IMG/VR virus record: IMGVR_UViG_3300047462_000720
Coordinates: 1 to 28,511 of that record
Length of the DNA: 28,511 nt
Direction: 5' to 3' (one strand)
Source: a virus
The notes beneath the pieces were generated by a model that was not told where the DNA came from, searched no databases, and saw nothing but the letters and a program-made list of their open reading frames with translations. A program made the position numbers and the translations under genes. This document shows positions 7,989 to 14,898 of this stretch, piece by piece. The first letter of the stretch is position 1; the number at the start of each line of letters is the position of its first letter.

Positions 7989-8118
7989 TGCGGCCCGCAA
8001 CTGTTCCAGTTGTTGAATTCAACGCTATAACGCGTCTCCTGCTTGACCGTAATGCGTGGGCCTAATAATGGGAAGCCTTACTGGAGCGTAGCATAACGCT
8101 TCCATCGCCGCGCGTTAC

Positions 8119-8131
8119 ATCTGTCACAGAT
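8119..8131. promoter_or_regulatory. ATCTG-N3-CAGAT dyad (copy 1)
   Basis: The 13-bp dyad ATCTGTCACAGAT has the same arms and spacer length as two dyads at 11838 and 11858. If the insertion sequence is removed, it lies about 59 bp upstream of the ATG of the small gene at 10100, a normal operator position. It is inferred to be a site for a regulator shared with the metallophosphoesterase operon. Confidence 0.5.
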
Positions 8132-8177
8132 CGCAAATCGCTAGGTTAGTTTGGGACAGCGCAGTTCAAACCGCTAA

Positions 8178-8185
8178 TTTGAGAA
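8178..8185. repeat. Target-site duplication of the IS, left copy
   Basis: TTTGAGAA directly precedes the left terminal repeat; the identical octamer follows the right terminal repeat at 10087-10094. An 8-bp duplication is the size expected for the IS1595 family. Confidence 0.95.
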
Positions 8186-8210
8186 CCCTTGTATCGGGTT
8201 GACATACGTA
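8186..8210 (+). repeat. Left terminal inverted repeat of the IS
   Basis: The 25-bp sequence is the exact reverse complement of 10062-10086. It contains the -35 hexamer of the transposase promoter. Confidence 0.95.
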
Positions 8211-8227
8211 CCGGCCTGAACTATATT
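8199..8227 (+). promoter_or_regulatory. Transposase promoter
   Basis: TTGACA (8199-8204, inside the left terminal repeat) and TATATT (8222-8227) are separated by 17 bp, a near-consensus sigma-70 promoter. It lies about 23 bp before the preferred transposase start at 8250. Confidence 0.75.
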
Positions 8228-8249
8228 AACAGGCATGGAGGACATACCC

Positions 8250-9110
8250 ATGTCTAAGATCACAACGGTAAAGCAGTTCCTGGAGCAGTTTCCCGATGAT
8301 GATGCCTGCTTGGCGCATCTGATGGAGACCCGTTTCGGCTCGGAACTTGACTGCCCGAAGTGCGGCAAGCACGGCAAGTTTCACCGCATCCGCAGTGAGC
8401 GCGCTTTCGGCTGCCAGTGGTGCGGCCATCACATTCACCCAAGCGTTGGAACGCCCTTCCACCGCAGTCATACGCCGCTGCACAGTTGGTACTATGTCAT
8501 GTACCTGTTCAGCGTCACGCGCCACGGCGTGTCCGGTAAGGAAATTCAGCGCCAGCTCGGTTGCTCGTATGAGACGGCTTGGCGCATGGGCCATGAAATC
8601 CGCAAGTACCTCGGGCAGATCGACGGCAACGGCCCGCTTGATGGCGATGTTGAAGCCGATGAGGCTTATGTTGGCGGCGCGCGTCCCGGCAAGCGCGGCC
8701 GCGGCGCTGGCGGCAAGGCAGTTGTCTTCGCGATGCAGGACCGCGATGGCGAAATGATTGCCAAGGTCGTTCCGAACGCCCAAGGCGAAACGCTTAAGGG
8801 CGAAATCGAAGCGCATGTAGTTAAAGGGTCTACCATTCATACCGACGAATGGAGCGCTTATCGTGGGCTTGATAAGAAGGGTTACACGCACAGCACAGTT
8901 GACCATGGAAAGAAGGAATACGCCCGCAACGGAAGCCATGTGAATACCGTCGAAGCGTTCTTTGGCATCTTCAAGCGCTCGATCCGGTCCACCCACGTCG
9001 CGATTAGCCAGAAACATTTGCCTAAGTATCTGATGGAGTTTGAGTTTCGTCAGAACCTTCGGAAGGTTCCGCATCTGATGTTTCTTCGGATGATTGCTTT
9101 CCCGTTATAA
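8250..9110 (+). CDS. IS1595-family transposase
   Basis: This 286-aa protein cuts and joins the IS ends. Near residues 35-70 there is a zinc ribbon (CPKCGKHGKFH then GCQWCGHHIHP), as in Zn-ribbon IS1595 transposases. The DDE-type domain follows with DEAYVGG, then HTDEWSAY and HVNTVEAFFGIFKRS for the acidic residues. The C-terminus (KYLMEFEFRQN) matches the usual end of the family, so the protein looks complete. I chose ATG 8250 because GGAGG lies 8 nt upstream; an ATG at 8235 would add five residues. The last 89 nt overlap the convergent passenger gene at 9022-9231. Confidence 0.93.
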   Translation: MSKITTVKQFLEQFPDDDACLAHLMETRFGSELDCPKCGKHGKFHRIRSERAFGCQWCGHHIHPSVGTPFHRSHTPLHSWYYVMYLFSVTRHGVSGKEIQRQLGCSYETAWRMGHEIRKYLGQIDGNGPLDGDVEADEAYVGGARPGKRGRGAGGKAVVFAMQDRDGEMIAKVVPNAQGETLKGEIEAHVVKGSTIHTDEWSAYRGLDKKGYTHSTVDHGKKEYARNGSHVNTVEAFFGIFKRSIRSTHVAISQKHLPKYLMEFEFRQNLRKVPHLMFLRMIAFPL

Positions 9111-9231
9111 GGGAAAGCAATCGCCAGAAGCGGGATTCGCCTTCGGGGTGCGGATCTTTTGGCTCGTGCTCGGCGGCAAACTCTTCAAGCTTGCCTTCTC
9201 TAATCGCTTGCTTGAGGTTCAATGTTGCCAT
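9022..9231 (-). CDS. IS passenger gene: small acidic protein
   Basis: This 69-aa protein begins MATLNLKQAIREGKLEEF and ends in a Ser/Glu/Asp/Thr-rich tail (SSEETSDAEPSEGSDE). A strong ribosome-binding site (GGGAGTAGGA) precedes the ATG at 9231. It starts 3 nt after the stop of the membrane-protein gene upstream and is probably cotranscribed with it. Its 3' end overlaps the transposase 3' end by 89 nt on the opposite strand. No function known; it is part of the IS cargo by position. Confidence 0.65.
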   Translation of the reverse strand: MATLNLKQAIREGKLEEFAAEHEPKDPHPEGESRFWRLLSLITGKQSSEETSDAEPSEGSDETQTPSDT

Positions 9232-9234
9232 TTC

Positions 9235-9741
9235 CTACTCCCTCTTTTCGCGGGAGGGAGATTGGTCAAGCTGTCGCCTTAACAGTTCCAATATCAACCC
9301 AAATTGCTTGGCGTTTTCTTCTTGCTGTCGCCTAATCTCAAGCACCTGCTTAGCATTCTCGTCATTTAACCGCTTGTTCTCAAGCGTCTGTCCAACAATG
9401 CCGCCAGCAAATTGAGTTCCGCTGTCAAACCTTGCGCTTCCCAAAGCAATAATACCAATAGCAACGCCTATTATTGCGATTGCTGTTACAGCAAGAGAAC
9501 CAATTAATTGACCAAGCGTTGGAAGATTACCTAGTTTTGCATCTATCCGACTCTCAAGTGTATCAATTTTACTGTCTGTTCTCTTTTCCGACGCCTCTAT
9601 CATGGTGTTCATCCAATGATAAAGAGCTGGATCGATTGCGCTGTTCCCGCCGACCCCTGTTTGGGGAGTAATGATATTGGAAAGCGCTGCGTCTGCCGCT
9701 TCATCAGGCGGCGTTGGGTCCTTAGACCTGCCCCTAGCCAT
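9235..9741 (-). CDS. IS passenger gene: membrane-anchored coiled-coil protein
   Basis: This 168-aa protein has a polar N-terminus, then a heptad-rich segment (SEKRTDSKIDTLESRIDAKL). One long hydrophobic segment follows (LIGSLAVTAIAIIGVAIGII, about residues 83-102), and then a second charged coil (NDENAKQVLEIRRQQEENAK) to the end. It looks like a single-span inner-membrane protein with coils on both sides. The start ATG overlaps the end of the 9734-10012 gene by 8 nt. It is the middle gene of the three-gene cargo operon in the IS. No named family. Confidence 0.65.
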   Translation of the reverse strand: MARGRSKDPTPPDEAADAALSNIITPQTGVGGNSAIDPALYHWMNTMIEASEKRTDSKIDTLESRIDAKLGNLPTLGQLIGSLAVTAIAIIGVAIGIIALGSARFDSGTQFAGGIVGQTLENKRLNDENAKQVLEIRRQQEENAKQFGLILELLRRQLDQSPSREKRE

Positions 9742-10012
9742 TGGACTGGCTCTTTGCGATTTGAGCCAAAAATGACTCTTCCACCGGCTTGAGCATTACA
9801 CTCAAGAGGTTCTTCAATTCGATCGCGTCTTGATAACTTAAGAGGATCGCTGTTCTGAACTCGGAGGCCGCTTCCGGTGCACGGCGCTCCAAGAGCCCAA
9901 TTCTCACACCGGATGGGTGAAAGGTAACTATAAACCTGTTCACAAGCGTTGCTGGTCCAGAAAACGACACTTCTAAGTCTGGATCGAGCGTCGTACTTTT
10001 GTCCTCTGCCAC
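9734..10012 (-). CDS. IS passenger gene: small soluble protein, DUF3467-like pattern
   Basis: This 92-aa protein starts at GTG (10010-10012) with AAGGGAG about 8 nt upstream. The pattern NRFIVTFHPSGVRIGLLE, followed by AILLSYQDAIELKNLLSVML and PVEESF, resembles the two-strand-plus-helix layout of DUF3467 proteins; this is a resemblance, not a confirmed match. It is the first gene of the passenger operon, reading inward from the right end of the IS. Function unknown. Confidence 0.6.
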   Translation of the reverse strand: MAEDKSTTLDPDLEVSFSGPATLVNRFIVTFHPSGVRIGLLERRAPEAASEFRTAILLSYQDAIELKNLLSVMLKPVEESFLAQIAKSQSNG

Positions 10013-10061
10013 AAGGTCGCTCCCTTTGATTGGTAAGGAGCGAGGGATCGCACATATCCCA

Positions 10062-10086
10062 TACGTATGTCAACCCGATACAAGGG
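10062..10086 (-). repeat. Right terminal inverted repeat of the IS
   Basis: Exact reverse complement of 8186-8210 over 25 bp. A TTGACA hexamer here faces inward on the minus strand and might serve the passenger operon, but I see no convincing -10 at the right distance. Confidence 0.95.
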
Positions 10087-10094
10087 TTTGAGAA
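10087..10094. repeat. Target-site duplication of the IS, right copy
   Basis: TTTGAGAA, identical to 8178-8185, abuts the right terminal repeat. Confidence 0.95.
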
Positions 10095-10099
10095 TTCGC

Positions 10100-10279
10100 A
10101 TGAGAAAGAAGCTTCCCAAACACTTGGGGTACGTTCCCGAGACGATCGACGGCGTGAGTAATCTCATGGTGAACCTCTCCGCCGATGGTGGGGCCGAGAT
10201 CGGGAGACGCATCGAAGCGCGTAAGAATCACGCTGCTATCGCCGTGGGCCACGCCAAAGCCAAGGCCTCATCGTCCTGA
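10100..10279 (+). CDS. Small basic hypothetical protein, separated from its upstream region by the IS
   Basis: From ATG 10100 the frame gives 59 residues beginning MRKKLPKHLGYVPETIDG, with a basic, Ala/Lys-rich end. The open frame extends back into the IS terminal repeat, but that part belongs to the insertion. Before insertion the start was directly preceded by TTTGAGAATTCGC, where GAGAA may be the ribosome-binding site, and by an ATCTG-N3-CAGAT dyad about 59 bp upstream. The IS has probably removed it from its native promoter. No family recognised. Confidence 0.5.
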   Translation: MRKKLPKHLGYVPETIDGVSNLMVNLSADGGAEIGRRIEARKNHAAIAVGHAKAKASSS

Positions 10280-10338
10280 TACTCAATTGCTCCGGGACGT
10301 GGCAGTGGCAAGTCTCATGCGATCTGGCCATAACACGG

Positions 10339-10932
10339 TCATTCCTCGTCGTCATTCAGATGCTTCAAGAACTTAGCTAGATCGTCGCCCTTGAGCGTGC
10401 TTTTCGCAATATCGTTCCAAATCGTCTTGGCATCGTGGCGAGAGATGATCTGTTCATCGGTGGATCGCAGGTGAAATACCAAGTCATAGGGGTTGGTGAT
10501 ATTCCGGCTCGTCGATGTCCAGGCGAAGACTGTGAACGTCTTTAGATTGGGGTCGAACACGGTGGGAATGGGGCTGATGGCATTGTTCTTCGAAGATTTC
10601 TTGCTGCCGGCGCGAATGGCGGCGAGCGTCTGATCGATCCGGCCCTTATCACCTTGCAGGCTTACCTCCACGGTTCCGTCCGGATTATTCCGAGCGAAAC
10701 CGGCGAGATTGTACATGATCGCCTCCTTTTGGATCATGGCTCGGAAGCCGACCTTCTGAAGGTTCGCGCCGCGTACACTGCCTTTAAAGGCTTGTTGCTG
10801 CGCACTGGCGTCGCCTGCGGCCAAGATGGCGCCTCCACTTGAAAGAACTGCGGCAAGCAGCAGGGCAAAACGATATCCGGCCCGTTTCCAGACCCTTACT
10901 CGACTTGGATTAAAAAACCAGGGCAATGTCAC
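10339..10932 (-). CDS. Exported acylphosphatase-like protein
   Basis: This 197-aa protein has a Sec signal peptide: Arg/Lys start, hydrophobic core FALLLAAVLSSGGAILAAG, predicted cleavage after ASA near residue 44. The mature N-terminal half matches the acylphosphatase fold: GANLQKVGFR (Arg64), then NLAGFARNNPDGTVEVSLQG with the family Asn at residue 82. Acylphosphatases hydrolyse carboxyl-phosphate bonds and are usually cytosolic and about 90 aa. Here the phosphate-binding loop is one residue longer, reads QK where QG is usual, and an extra C-terminal region of about 80 residues follows. Activity is therefore uncertain. The start is GTG; the gene follows the metallophosphoesterase by 17 nt, probably one operon. 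Confidence 0.75.
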   Translation of the reverse strand: MTLPWFFNPSRVRVWKRAGYRFALLLAAVLSSGGAILAAGDASAQQQAFKGSVRGANLQKVGFRAMIQKEAIMYNLAGFARNNPDGTVEVSLQGDKGRIDQTLAAIRAGSKKSSKNNAISPIPTVFDPNLKTFTVFAWTSTSRNITNPYDLVFHLRSTDEQIISRHDAKTIWNDIAKSTLKGDDLAKFLKHLNDDEE

Positions 10933-10949
10933 AACCTACCCAAATGGCC

Positions 10950-11708
10950 CTAAACGCCGTTACCCCCGACGTAAGTCCTTGCAAAGCCCGTGGCCAGGAA
11001 ATGAGCCCACGACGCACTGCCGTTCTCTTGGGCGCGCTTCGACGCAAGGAGGTGGTCATACGGAACCGTAATCATCTCAACTTCGACCCGATCGGCCTGA
11101 AAGTCGATGATGGCATACCGCGCATGCGGGCTGCCGGTCTCCGACACGTGGGCTGGCGGCGTTAGATCCTCGTAGGCGGGTAGACCGACACTTGCGGGGT
11201 TGACAATGACGCAATCGTCAATCGTTACCACTCGGGCAATGTGGCTGTGACCACATAAGACAACCGTTGCGTCTATGGCTCTGATCCGTTCGGCAATTTC
11301 TTGCCGAGATGCTAGAGCAAGCCGGCCGCCAACGACATTTTCTAACATGTATGCGTTGTCATCGTCGGCCCGGCCATGGCAAGCGAAGAGGCCGTCTGCG
11401 AGCTTCAGCGTGGAAGGCAAGGCGCGAAGCCACACAAGCTGTTCGGAATTCAACGTTCGCAGCGCGAAGGCATCGGATGGATATTGTTCAGTAGCCGCTC
11501 GTTCTGTGACCCACCGATCATGATTGCCGCGCACAGTCGGCCAACCCAACCGTATCAGCAAATCCGCCGTTTCTCTCGGCCACAAAGGCCCAGAAACACA
11601 GTCTCCGAGATTGACGACCTCATCCGCGCGACGATTTCGCAAATCTCCGACAACAGCTTCGAGGGCCGGAAGATTGCCGTGGATGTCTGCAAGGACTGCG
11701 ATACGCAT
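10950..11708 (-). CDS. Calcineurin-like metallophosphoesterase (YfcE/MJ0936-type)
   Basis: All metal-binding motifs of the family are present in order: LADIHGN (residues 6-12), LGDCVSG, GNHDRW, a mid-protein CHG, and CGHSH. These proteins hydrolyse phosphodiesters using two metal ions and are cytosolic. The ATG at 11708 is preferred because the product then begins directly with the first strand (MRIAVLADIHGN); an in-frame TTG at 11723 would add five residues. The acylphosphatase-like gene follows closely. Two operator-like dyads lie about 130-160 bp upstream. The gene sits between the large terminase gene and the IS, where a phage would usually have its portal gene, so it is probably element cargo. 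Confidence 0.85.
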   Translation of the reverse strand: MRIAVLADIHGNLPALEAVVGDLRNRRADEVVNLGDCVSGPLWPRETADLLIRLGWPTVRGNHDRWVTERAATEQYPSDAFALRTLNSEQLVWLRALPSTLKLADGLFACHGRADDDNAYMLENVVGGRLALASRQEIAERIRAIDATVVLCGHSHIARVVTIDDCVIVNPASVGLPAYEDLTPPAHVSETGSPHARYAIIDFQADRVEVEMITVPYDHLLASKRAQENGSASWAHFLATGFARTYVGGNGV

Positions 11709-11837
11709 GCAATCAGCATACAAAACTTACAAGCCAAACTGCCAGTCGCTTTTTTGCCGCTTCGCACCCTTATGCGCGGCCGGGCACGGCACGCCTCCGC
11801 AAGGCGCTGACGGAAAAGGGAAAAATCTGTTTAGGCC

Positions 11838-11872
11838 ATCTGTATCAGATTGGCAGCATCTGAAACAGATGC
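11838..11872. promoter_or_regulatory. Tandem ATCTG-N3-CAGAT dyads (copies 2 and 3)
   Basis: ATCTGTATCAGAT (11838-11850) and ATCTGAAACAGAT (11858-11870, extended to 7-bp arms at 11856-11872) are spaced 20 bp centre to centre, about two helical turns. They lie in the 251-bp gap between the terL stop and the metallophosphoesterase start. The same dyad at 8119 precedes the small gene at 10100. They are likely binding sites for one dimeric regulator. A further half-site, ATCTG, lies at 11825-11829. Confidence 0.55.
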
Positions 11873-11959
11873 AAGCTCGCCAGCCAGCACATCGGATTGG
11901 GGGTGCAGGGAGCAGGTGTAAGCGCCGACGCCCGCCGGTAGTCCGGCAACGGGGAAACT

Positions 11960-13639
11960 CTATACCGGATAGAGCGGGCCTGTGTCTGTCCGGTATTGCC
12001 TGGAGGCACGCTGCCGCTTATCAAACTGTTCGGTGCGCCGGCTCAAGAAGCCGTGCTCCCTCAGCCACCATAGGGCTTGCGTGGCGCTGTCGGTGATATC
12101 CGAGAACCTTCCCCTCGGGAAACTAGCCATTTCATCAATTGCGGTGGCAGCCCATCTGCGCCAGTTTCCGCTTGCAAACGGGTCTTTATGATCATCTGGC
12201 ACCCACGGCGCCCAAACCTGGTCCGCCGAAAAGATGGGCTGAACGCGGTAGGCGCGTGCGATTTTGTCGAGCCCCTTCGGATCCACGAGTTCGAATGAAC
12301 ATTTCCCGCGATAGAGCCGGATCATCTCAGTGTTCACATCGATGCCAGACGCCTTGTTTTCGATAAGGAGCCGGTCAACTTTGAATTGCTCGATCGCGTC
12401 GGTGACGTGTTCGACGAGACCCCAGCCTGGCTTTGTTCGCGCCTTATACTGTTCATTTGTTTCGCCCTGTTCACGCTCCTCCGTAGGACCATGAAGGACA
12501 AGCCATTTACGCCATGCCTGAAGGAGCATAACGCAACGCTCCCCTTCCCATTCGAAGGTCCCCCAAACGGTAAGCGCGGACGGATCATTTTGCTGCTTTG
12601 CGGTGAATGCGGGATCAAGAGACGCAATAATGTAATCGCAAGCAGGCCATTTCTGCTTTCCGCTGGCGTCGATTTTAGGCGCCCAAGGCTGCCAGTATTC
12701 CCGCTTGAAAATACCGCCGCCTCTAGGCTCTGGCCGTTGCTGATATTGGCCAGCGAATGCAAAGTCGCCCATGCGTTTCGCCTCCGCTACGGCTGCGGGC
12801 GGATAGCGTTCAGGCCAAAAGCATTCACCGTCCTCGGTTCGAGGATCGCTCCATCCGATTTCGGTTTCACAGCGGCGCCCTTCCTCAAACAGCAGCGGAA
12901 TATATAGGTGGACGTAGGGCAGCTCATCACTGAGGATGATGCCGCTCACGTCTTCTTCATGCGATCTTTGCTGAATGACGATGATTACGCTCTTCACCAT
13001 GTCGTTCAGGCGGTTTGAGGCTGCCTCTCTAAACTTGGTGCCGGTCGATTTACGGATGGGGTCCGACTCGATGTCCGCGACGTTGTTGGGGTCATCGAGG
13101 ATAAGAAAGTCCGCACGCTTTCCGGTAACACTCCCGCTCATGCCGACCGCCTGCTTAAAGCCGGTCCGGTCGTTCTCGATGAGCTGCTCGCCGGCCTTTG
13201 TCAGCGTAAACACGTCGCCGTAAAGCCGCTGATATTCCTCGCTCTGAACGAGATTTATGAGCTTCCGGTTGTCTCGCTCTGGATTTTCGGTGCTGTAGCT
13301 CATGCACAGAAAACGGATAGCGGGCTTTTGCTTTGGTCCCCAGAGCCAAGCCGGAAAAAAGACCGACGACAGGAGCGATTTCATCGCACCCGGCGGCACA
13401 TTTTCGAGCAGACGCTTGATCCGGCCGTCTTCGGTCGCCTCAAGATGGAGCGCAATTGCTTCCAGCGCCCATCCTTCAACAAATTCAGTCTCGGGCTCTA
13501 GGATGTGCCAAAAGTAACGAACGAAATGCAGCAGGCCGCCGGGGCCGCTGTGCAAATCAATCGCGGCGCGGCGCTCCTTCTCCTCAAGCACTTCGAGGAG
13601 TTCAATTTTCTTCGATCGCGGTAATTGCTTTAAATCCAT
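11960..13639 (-). CDS. terL: Phage terminase large subunit
   Basis: This 559-aa motor and nuclease translocates phage DNA into the prohead. The ATPase domain has a Walker A-like VPPGAMKS (81-88) and Walker B LILDDP (about 179-184). A Gln-rich coupling segment and the nuclease domain follow, with SLDPAF, LLIENKASG and a late SDITDSATQALWW. These are the RNase H-like acidic sites of large terminases. ATG 13639 is preferred over an in-frame TTG at 13648. It overlaps the small-subunit gene by 38 nt. The length and motifs look intact, but no portal gene follows. Confidence 0.92.
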   Translation of the reverse strand: MDLKQLPRSKKIELLEVLEEKERRAAIDLHSGPGGLLHFVRYFWHILEPETEFVEGWALEAIALHLEATEDGRIKRLLENVPPGAMKSLLSSVFFPAWLWGPKQKPAIRFLCMSYSTENPERDNRKLINLVQSEEYQRLYGDVFTLTKAGEQLIENDRTGFKQAVGMSGSVTGKRADFLILDDPNNVADIESDPIRKSTGTKFREAASNRLNDMVKSVIIVIQQRSHEEDVSGIILSDELPYVHLYIPLLFEEGRRCETEIGWSDPRTEDGECFWPERYPPAAVAEAKRMGDFAFAGQYQQRPEPRGGGIFKREYWQPWAPKIDASGKQKWPACDYIIASLDPAFTAKQQNDPSALTVWGTFEWEGERCVMLLQAWRKWLVLHGPTEEREQGETNEQYKARTKPGWGLVEHVTDAIEQFKVDRLLIENKASGIDVNTEMIRLYRGKCSFELVDPKGLDKIARAYRVQPIFSADQVWAPWVPDDHKDPFASGNWRRWAATAIDEMASFPRGRFSDITDSATQALWWLREHGFLSRRTEQFDKRQRASRQYRTDTGPLYPV

Positions 13640-14126
13640 GGTTCTCAATCAATTTTGCCAGCCGTTCGTCAAGTTCGTCATCGGCGAGCCCGTCAAGGGG
13701 AGTGCGCGAAACGTTGAGGTCGAGCCGGTCACTGAATTTTCGCGGATTTTCCTTGGAAGCGAGCCAGCGCTCAGCCTCAATTGCGACCCGTGCCGAGGCC
13801 GGATCGATTTTTCCTTCAATCACGTCCGCCTTGATTTCATCGATCCGGTCCGCCCGGAAGTCCGCACGCAACTCGCGGGCTCTGGAGAAGCGCTCGGCGA
13901 AATCGTCGTGAGCGTCGAGCCAATTATACAGCGTGCGAGCCGTCGGCATGTCCGGCAGGAGCGCTATCTTGGCGAACGACGAACCCTGGCTTATCAGCCA
14001 ACAAATTTCATTACCAAGATCCTCGGTATAGCGTGAGGGCCGGGGAGCGCGTTTTTTCGTAACCGGCTCCGCTATGGGCTCGGCTACGGCGGTCTCTTTC
14101 TTGGCGGTCTTGCGCGCCATGTGCAT
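13602..14126 (-). CDS. terS: Phage terminase small subunit
   Basis: It recognises the packaging start site and recruits the large subunit. A basic N-terminus (KKRAPRPSRYTED) leads into a helix-turn-helix region: EICWLISQGSSFAKIALLPD, then MPTARTLYNWLDAHDDFAER. A long helical oligomerisation region with RADFRADRIDEIKADV follows, as in small terminases of the Sf6-like type. Two ATGs (14126 and 14120) lie downstream of AAAGGA; the first has the tighter spacing. The gene overlaps terL by 38 nt, the normal terS-terL order. Confidence 0.8.
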   Translation of the reverse strand: MHMARKTAKKETAVAEPIAEPVTKKRAPRPSRYTEDLGNEICWLISQGSSFAKIALLPDMPTARTLYNWLDAHDDFAERFSRARELRADFRADRIDEIKADVIEGKIDPASARVAIEAERWLASKENPRKFSDRLDLNVSRTPLDGLADDELDERLAKLIENHGFKAITAIEEN

Positions 14127-14278
14127 GCGTTCCTTTAGGGTTTCGACAACTCCGAACGCAACAACAAGCGTGCCGATTATTGCCGGACCAACCAAGTCAC
14201 CGAGTTGGCGACTTGCTCGAAGCCAGCGCGGCTCATTTGCGGCAACTCAAAAGCAACAGAACGCCGCTAACGATATTT

Positions 14279-14833
14279 TTATGCCAATGGCTCGATAACG
14301 CGGTAAACGCTACGGCGTCCGATGTTGAGGCGCTTCGCAATCTCCGTGGCGCCTAAACCTTCGTCCATAAGCTTGCGGACCTCATCCGCCTTGGCGCGGG
14401 CCGTGGGCTTCCTGCCTTTGTATTTGCCCTCAGATTTCGCCTTCGCAATACCTTCACGCTGGCGTTCAAGCATGATTTGCCGCTCGAATTGCGCAATCGA
14501 CGCGAGGATGTTGAACGTCAACTCCTCGGCAGGCGTCGCGTTGCTCAGGCGCGGATCGAGGATCAAGATCGCGGCGCCCTTTTGCCGGAGCCGCTTGGCG
14601 ATCTCGACCACGTTCGAAACACTCCTCGCGAGGCGGTCGAGCTTGGTGCAGATCAATACGTCGCCCTCCCGGCAAAACTCAATAGCAGCCTCAAGCTGAG
14701 CGCGGCCTCCATCGACGCTCGAAAGCTGCTCCTGGAATATCTTCTCGCATCCGGCTGCCTTCAGATCGCGGACTTGGGCATCTAGCCCTGCGACCTGTTC
14801 GACCGTGCTCGTTCTCGCATAGCCGATCTTCAT
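14279..14833 (-). CDS. Serine recombinase of the resolvase/invertase family
   Basis: This 184-aa protein has the usual length of the small serine recombinases. The nucleophile Ser9 is in YARTST; the conserved TKLDRLARS motif and the linker helix ILASIAQFERQIMLERQREG are intact. The C-terminal helix-turn-helix (LGATEIAKRLNIGRRSVYRV) binds DNA. The ATG at 14833 has AAAGG upstream. It lies between the replication genes and terS. It could resolve multimers, invert a segment, or be an independent passenger; no paired crossover sites are seen next to it. Confidence 0.92.
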   Translation of the reverse strand: MKIGYARTSTVEQVAGLDAQVRDLKAAGCEKIFQEQLSSVDGGRAQLEAAIEFCREGDVLICTKLDRLARSVSNVVEIAKRLRQKGAAILILDPRLSNATPAEELTFNILASIAQFERQIMLERQREGIAKAKSEGKYKGRKPTARAKADEVRKLMDEGLGATEIAKRLNIGRRSVYRVIEPLA

Positions 14834-14898
14834 TTTGTGCCTTTCTGAGCCTTTGAAGTCTTAGACTATGTGGCCTGATGCGTGTCAAAAGTCAAATC

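Larger units (their letters stand above)
8186..10086 (+). mobile_element. Complete IS1595-family insertion sequence with three passenger genes
   Basis: The element is 1,901 bp. It has perfect 25-bp terminal inverted repeats (8186-8210 and 10062-10086, outer end cccttgtatcgg) and identical 8-bp target duplications outside them. The transposase (8250-9110, plus) has a zinc ribbon and DDE domain of the IS1595/ISXO2 type. The remaining half holds three genes on the minus strand (9022-9231, 9235-9741, 9734-10012) that run toward the transposase and have their own ribosome-binding sites. Intact ends, intact target duplications and open genes indicate a recent insertion. The site is 5 bp before the ATG of the small gene at 10100, so the IS separates that gene from its upstream regulatory DNA. 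Confidence 0.95.

Noticed and set aside
7998-8012. CAACTG-TTC-CAGTTG hairpin after the coiled-coil gene as a terminator.
   Set aside because: No T-run follows and the stem is only 6 bp.
8226-9074. Long minus-strand open frame of 282 codons opposite the transposase.
   Set aside because: It mirrors the transposase codons; the plus-strand frame has zinc-ribbon and DDE motifs, so this is a shadow.
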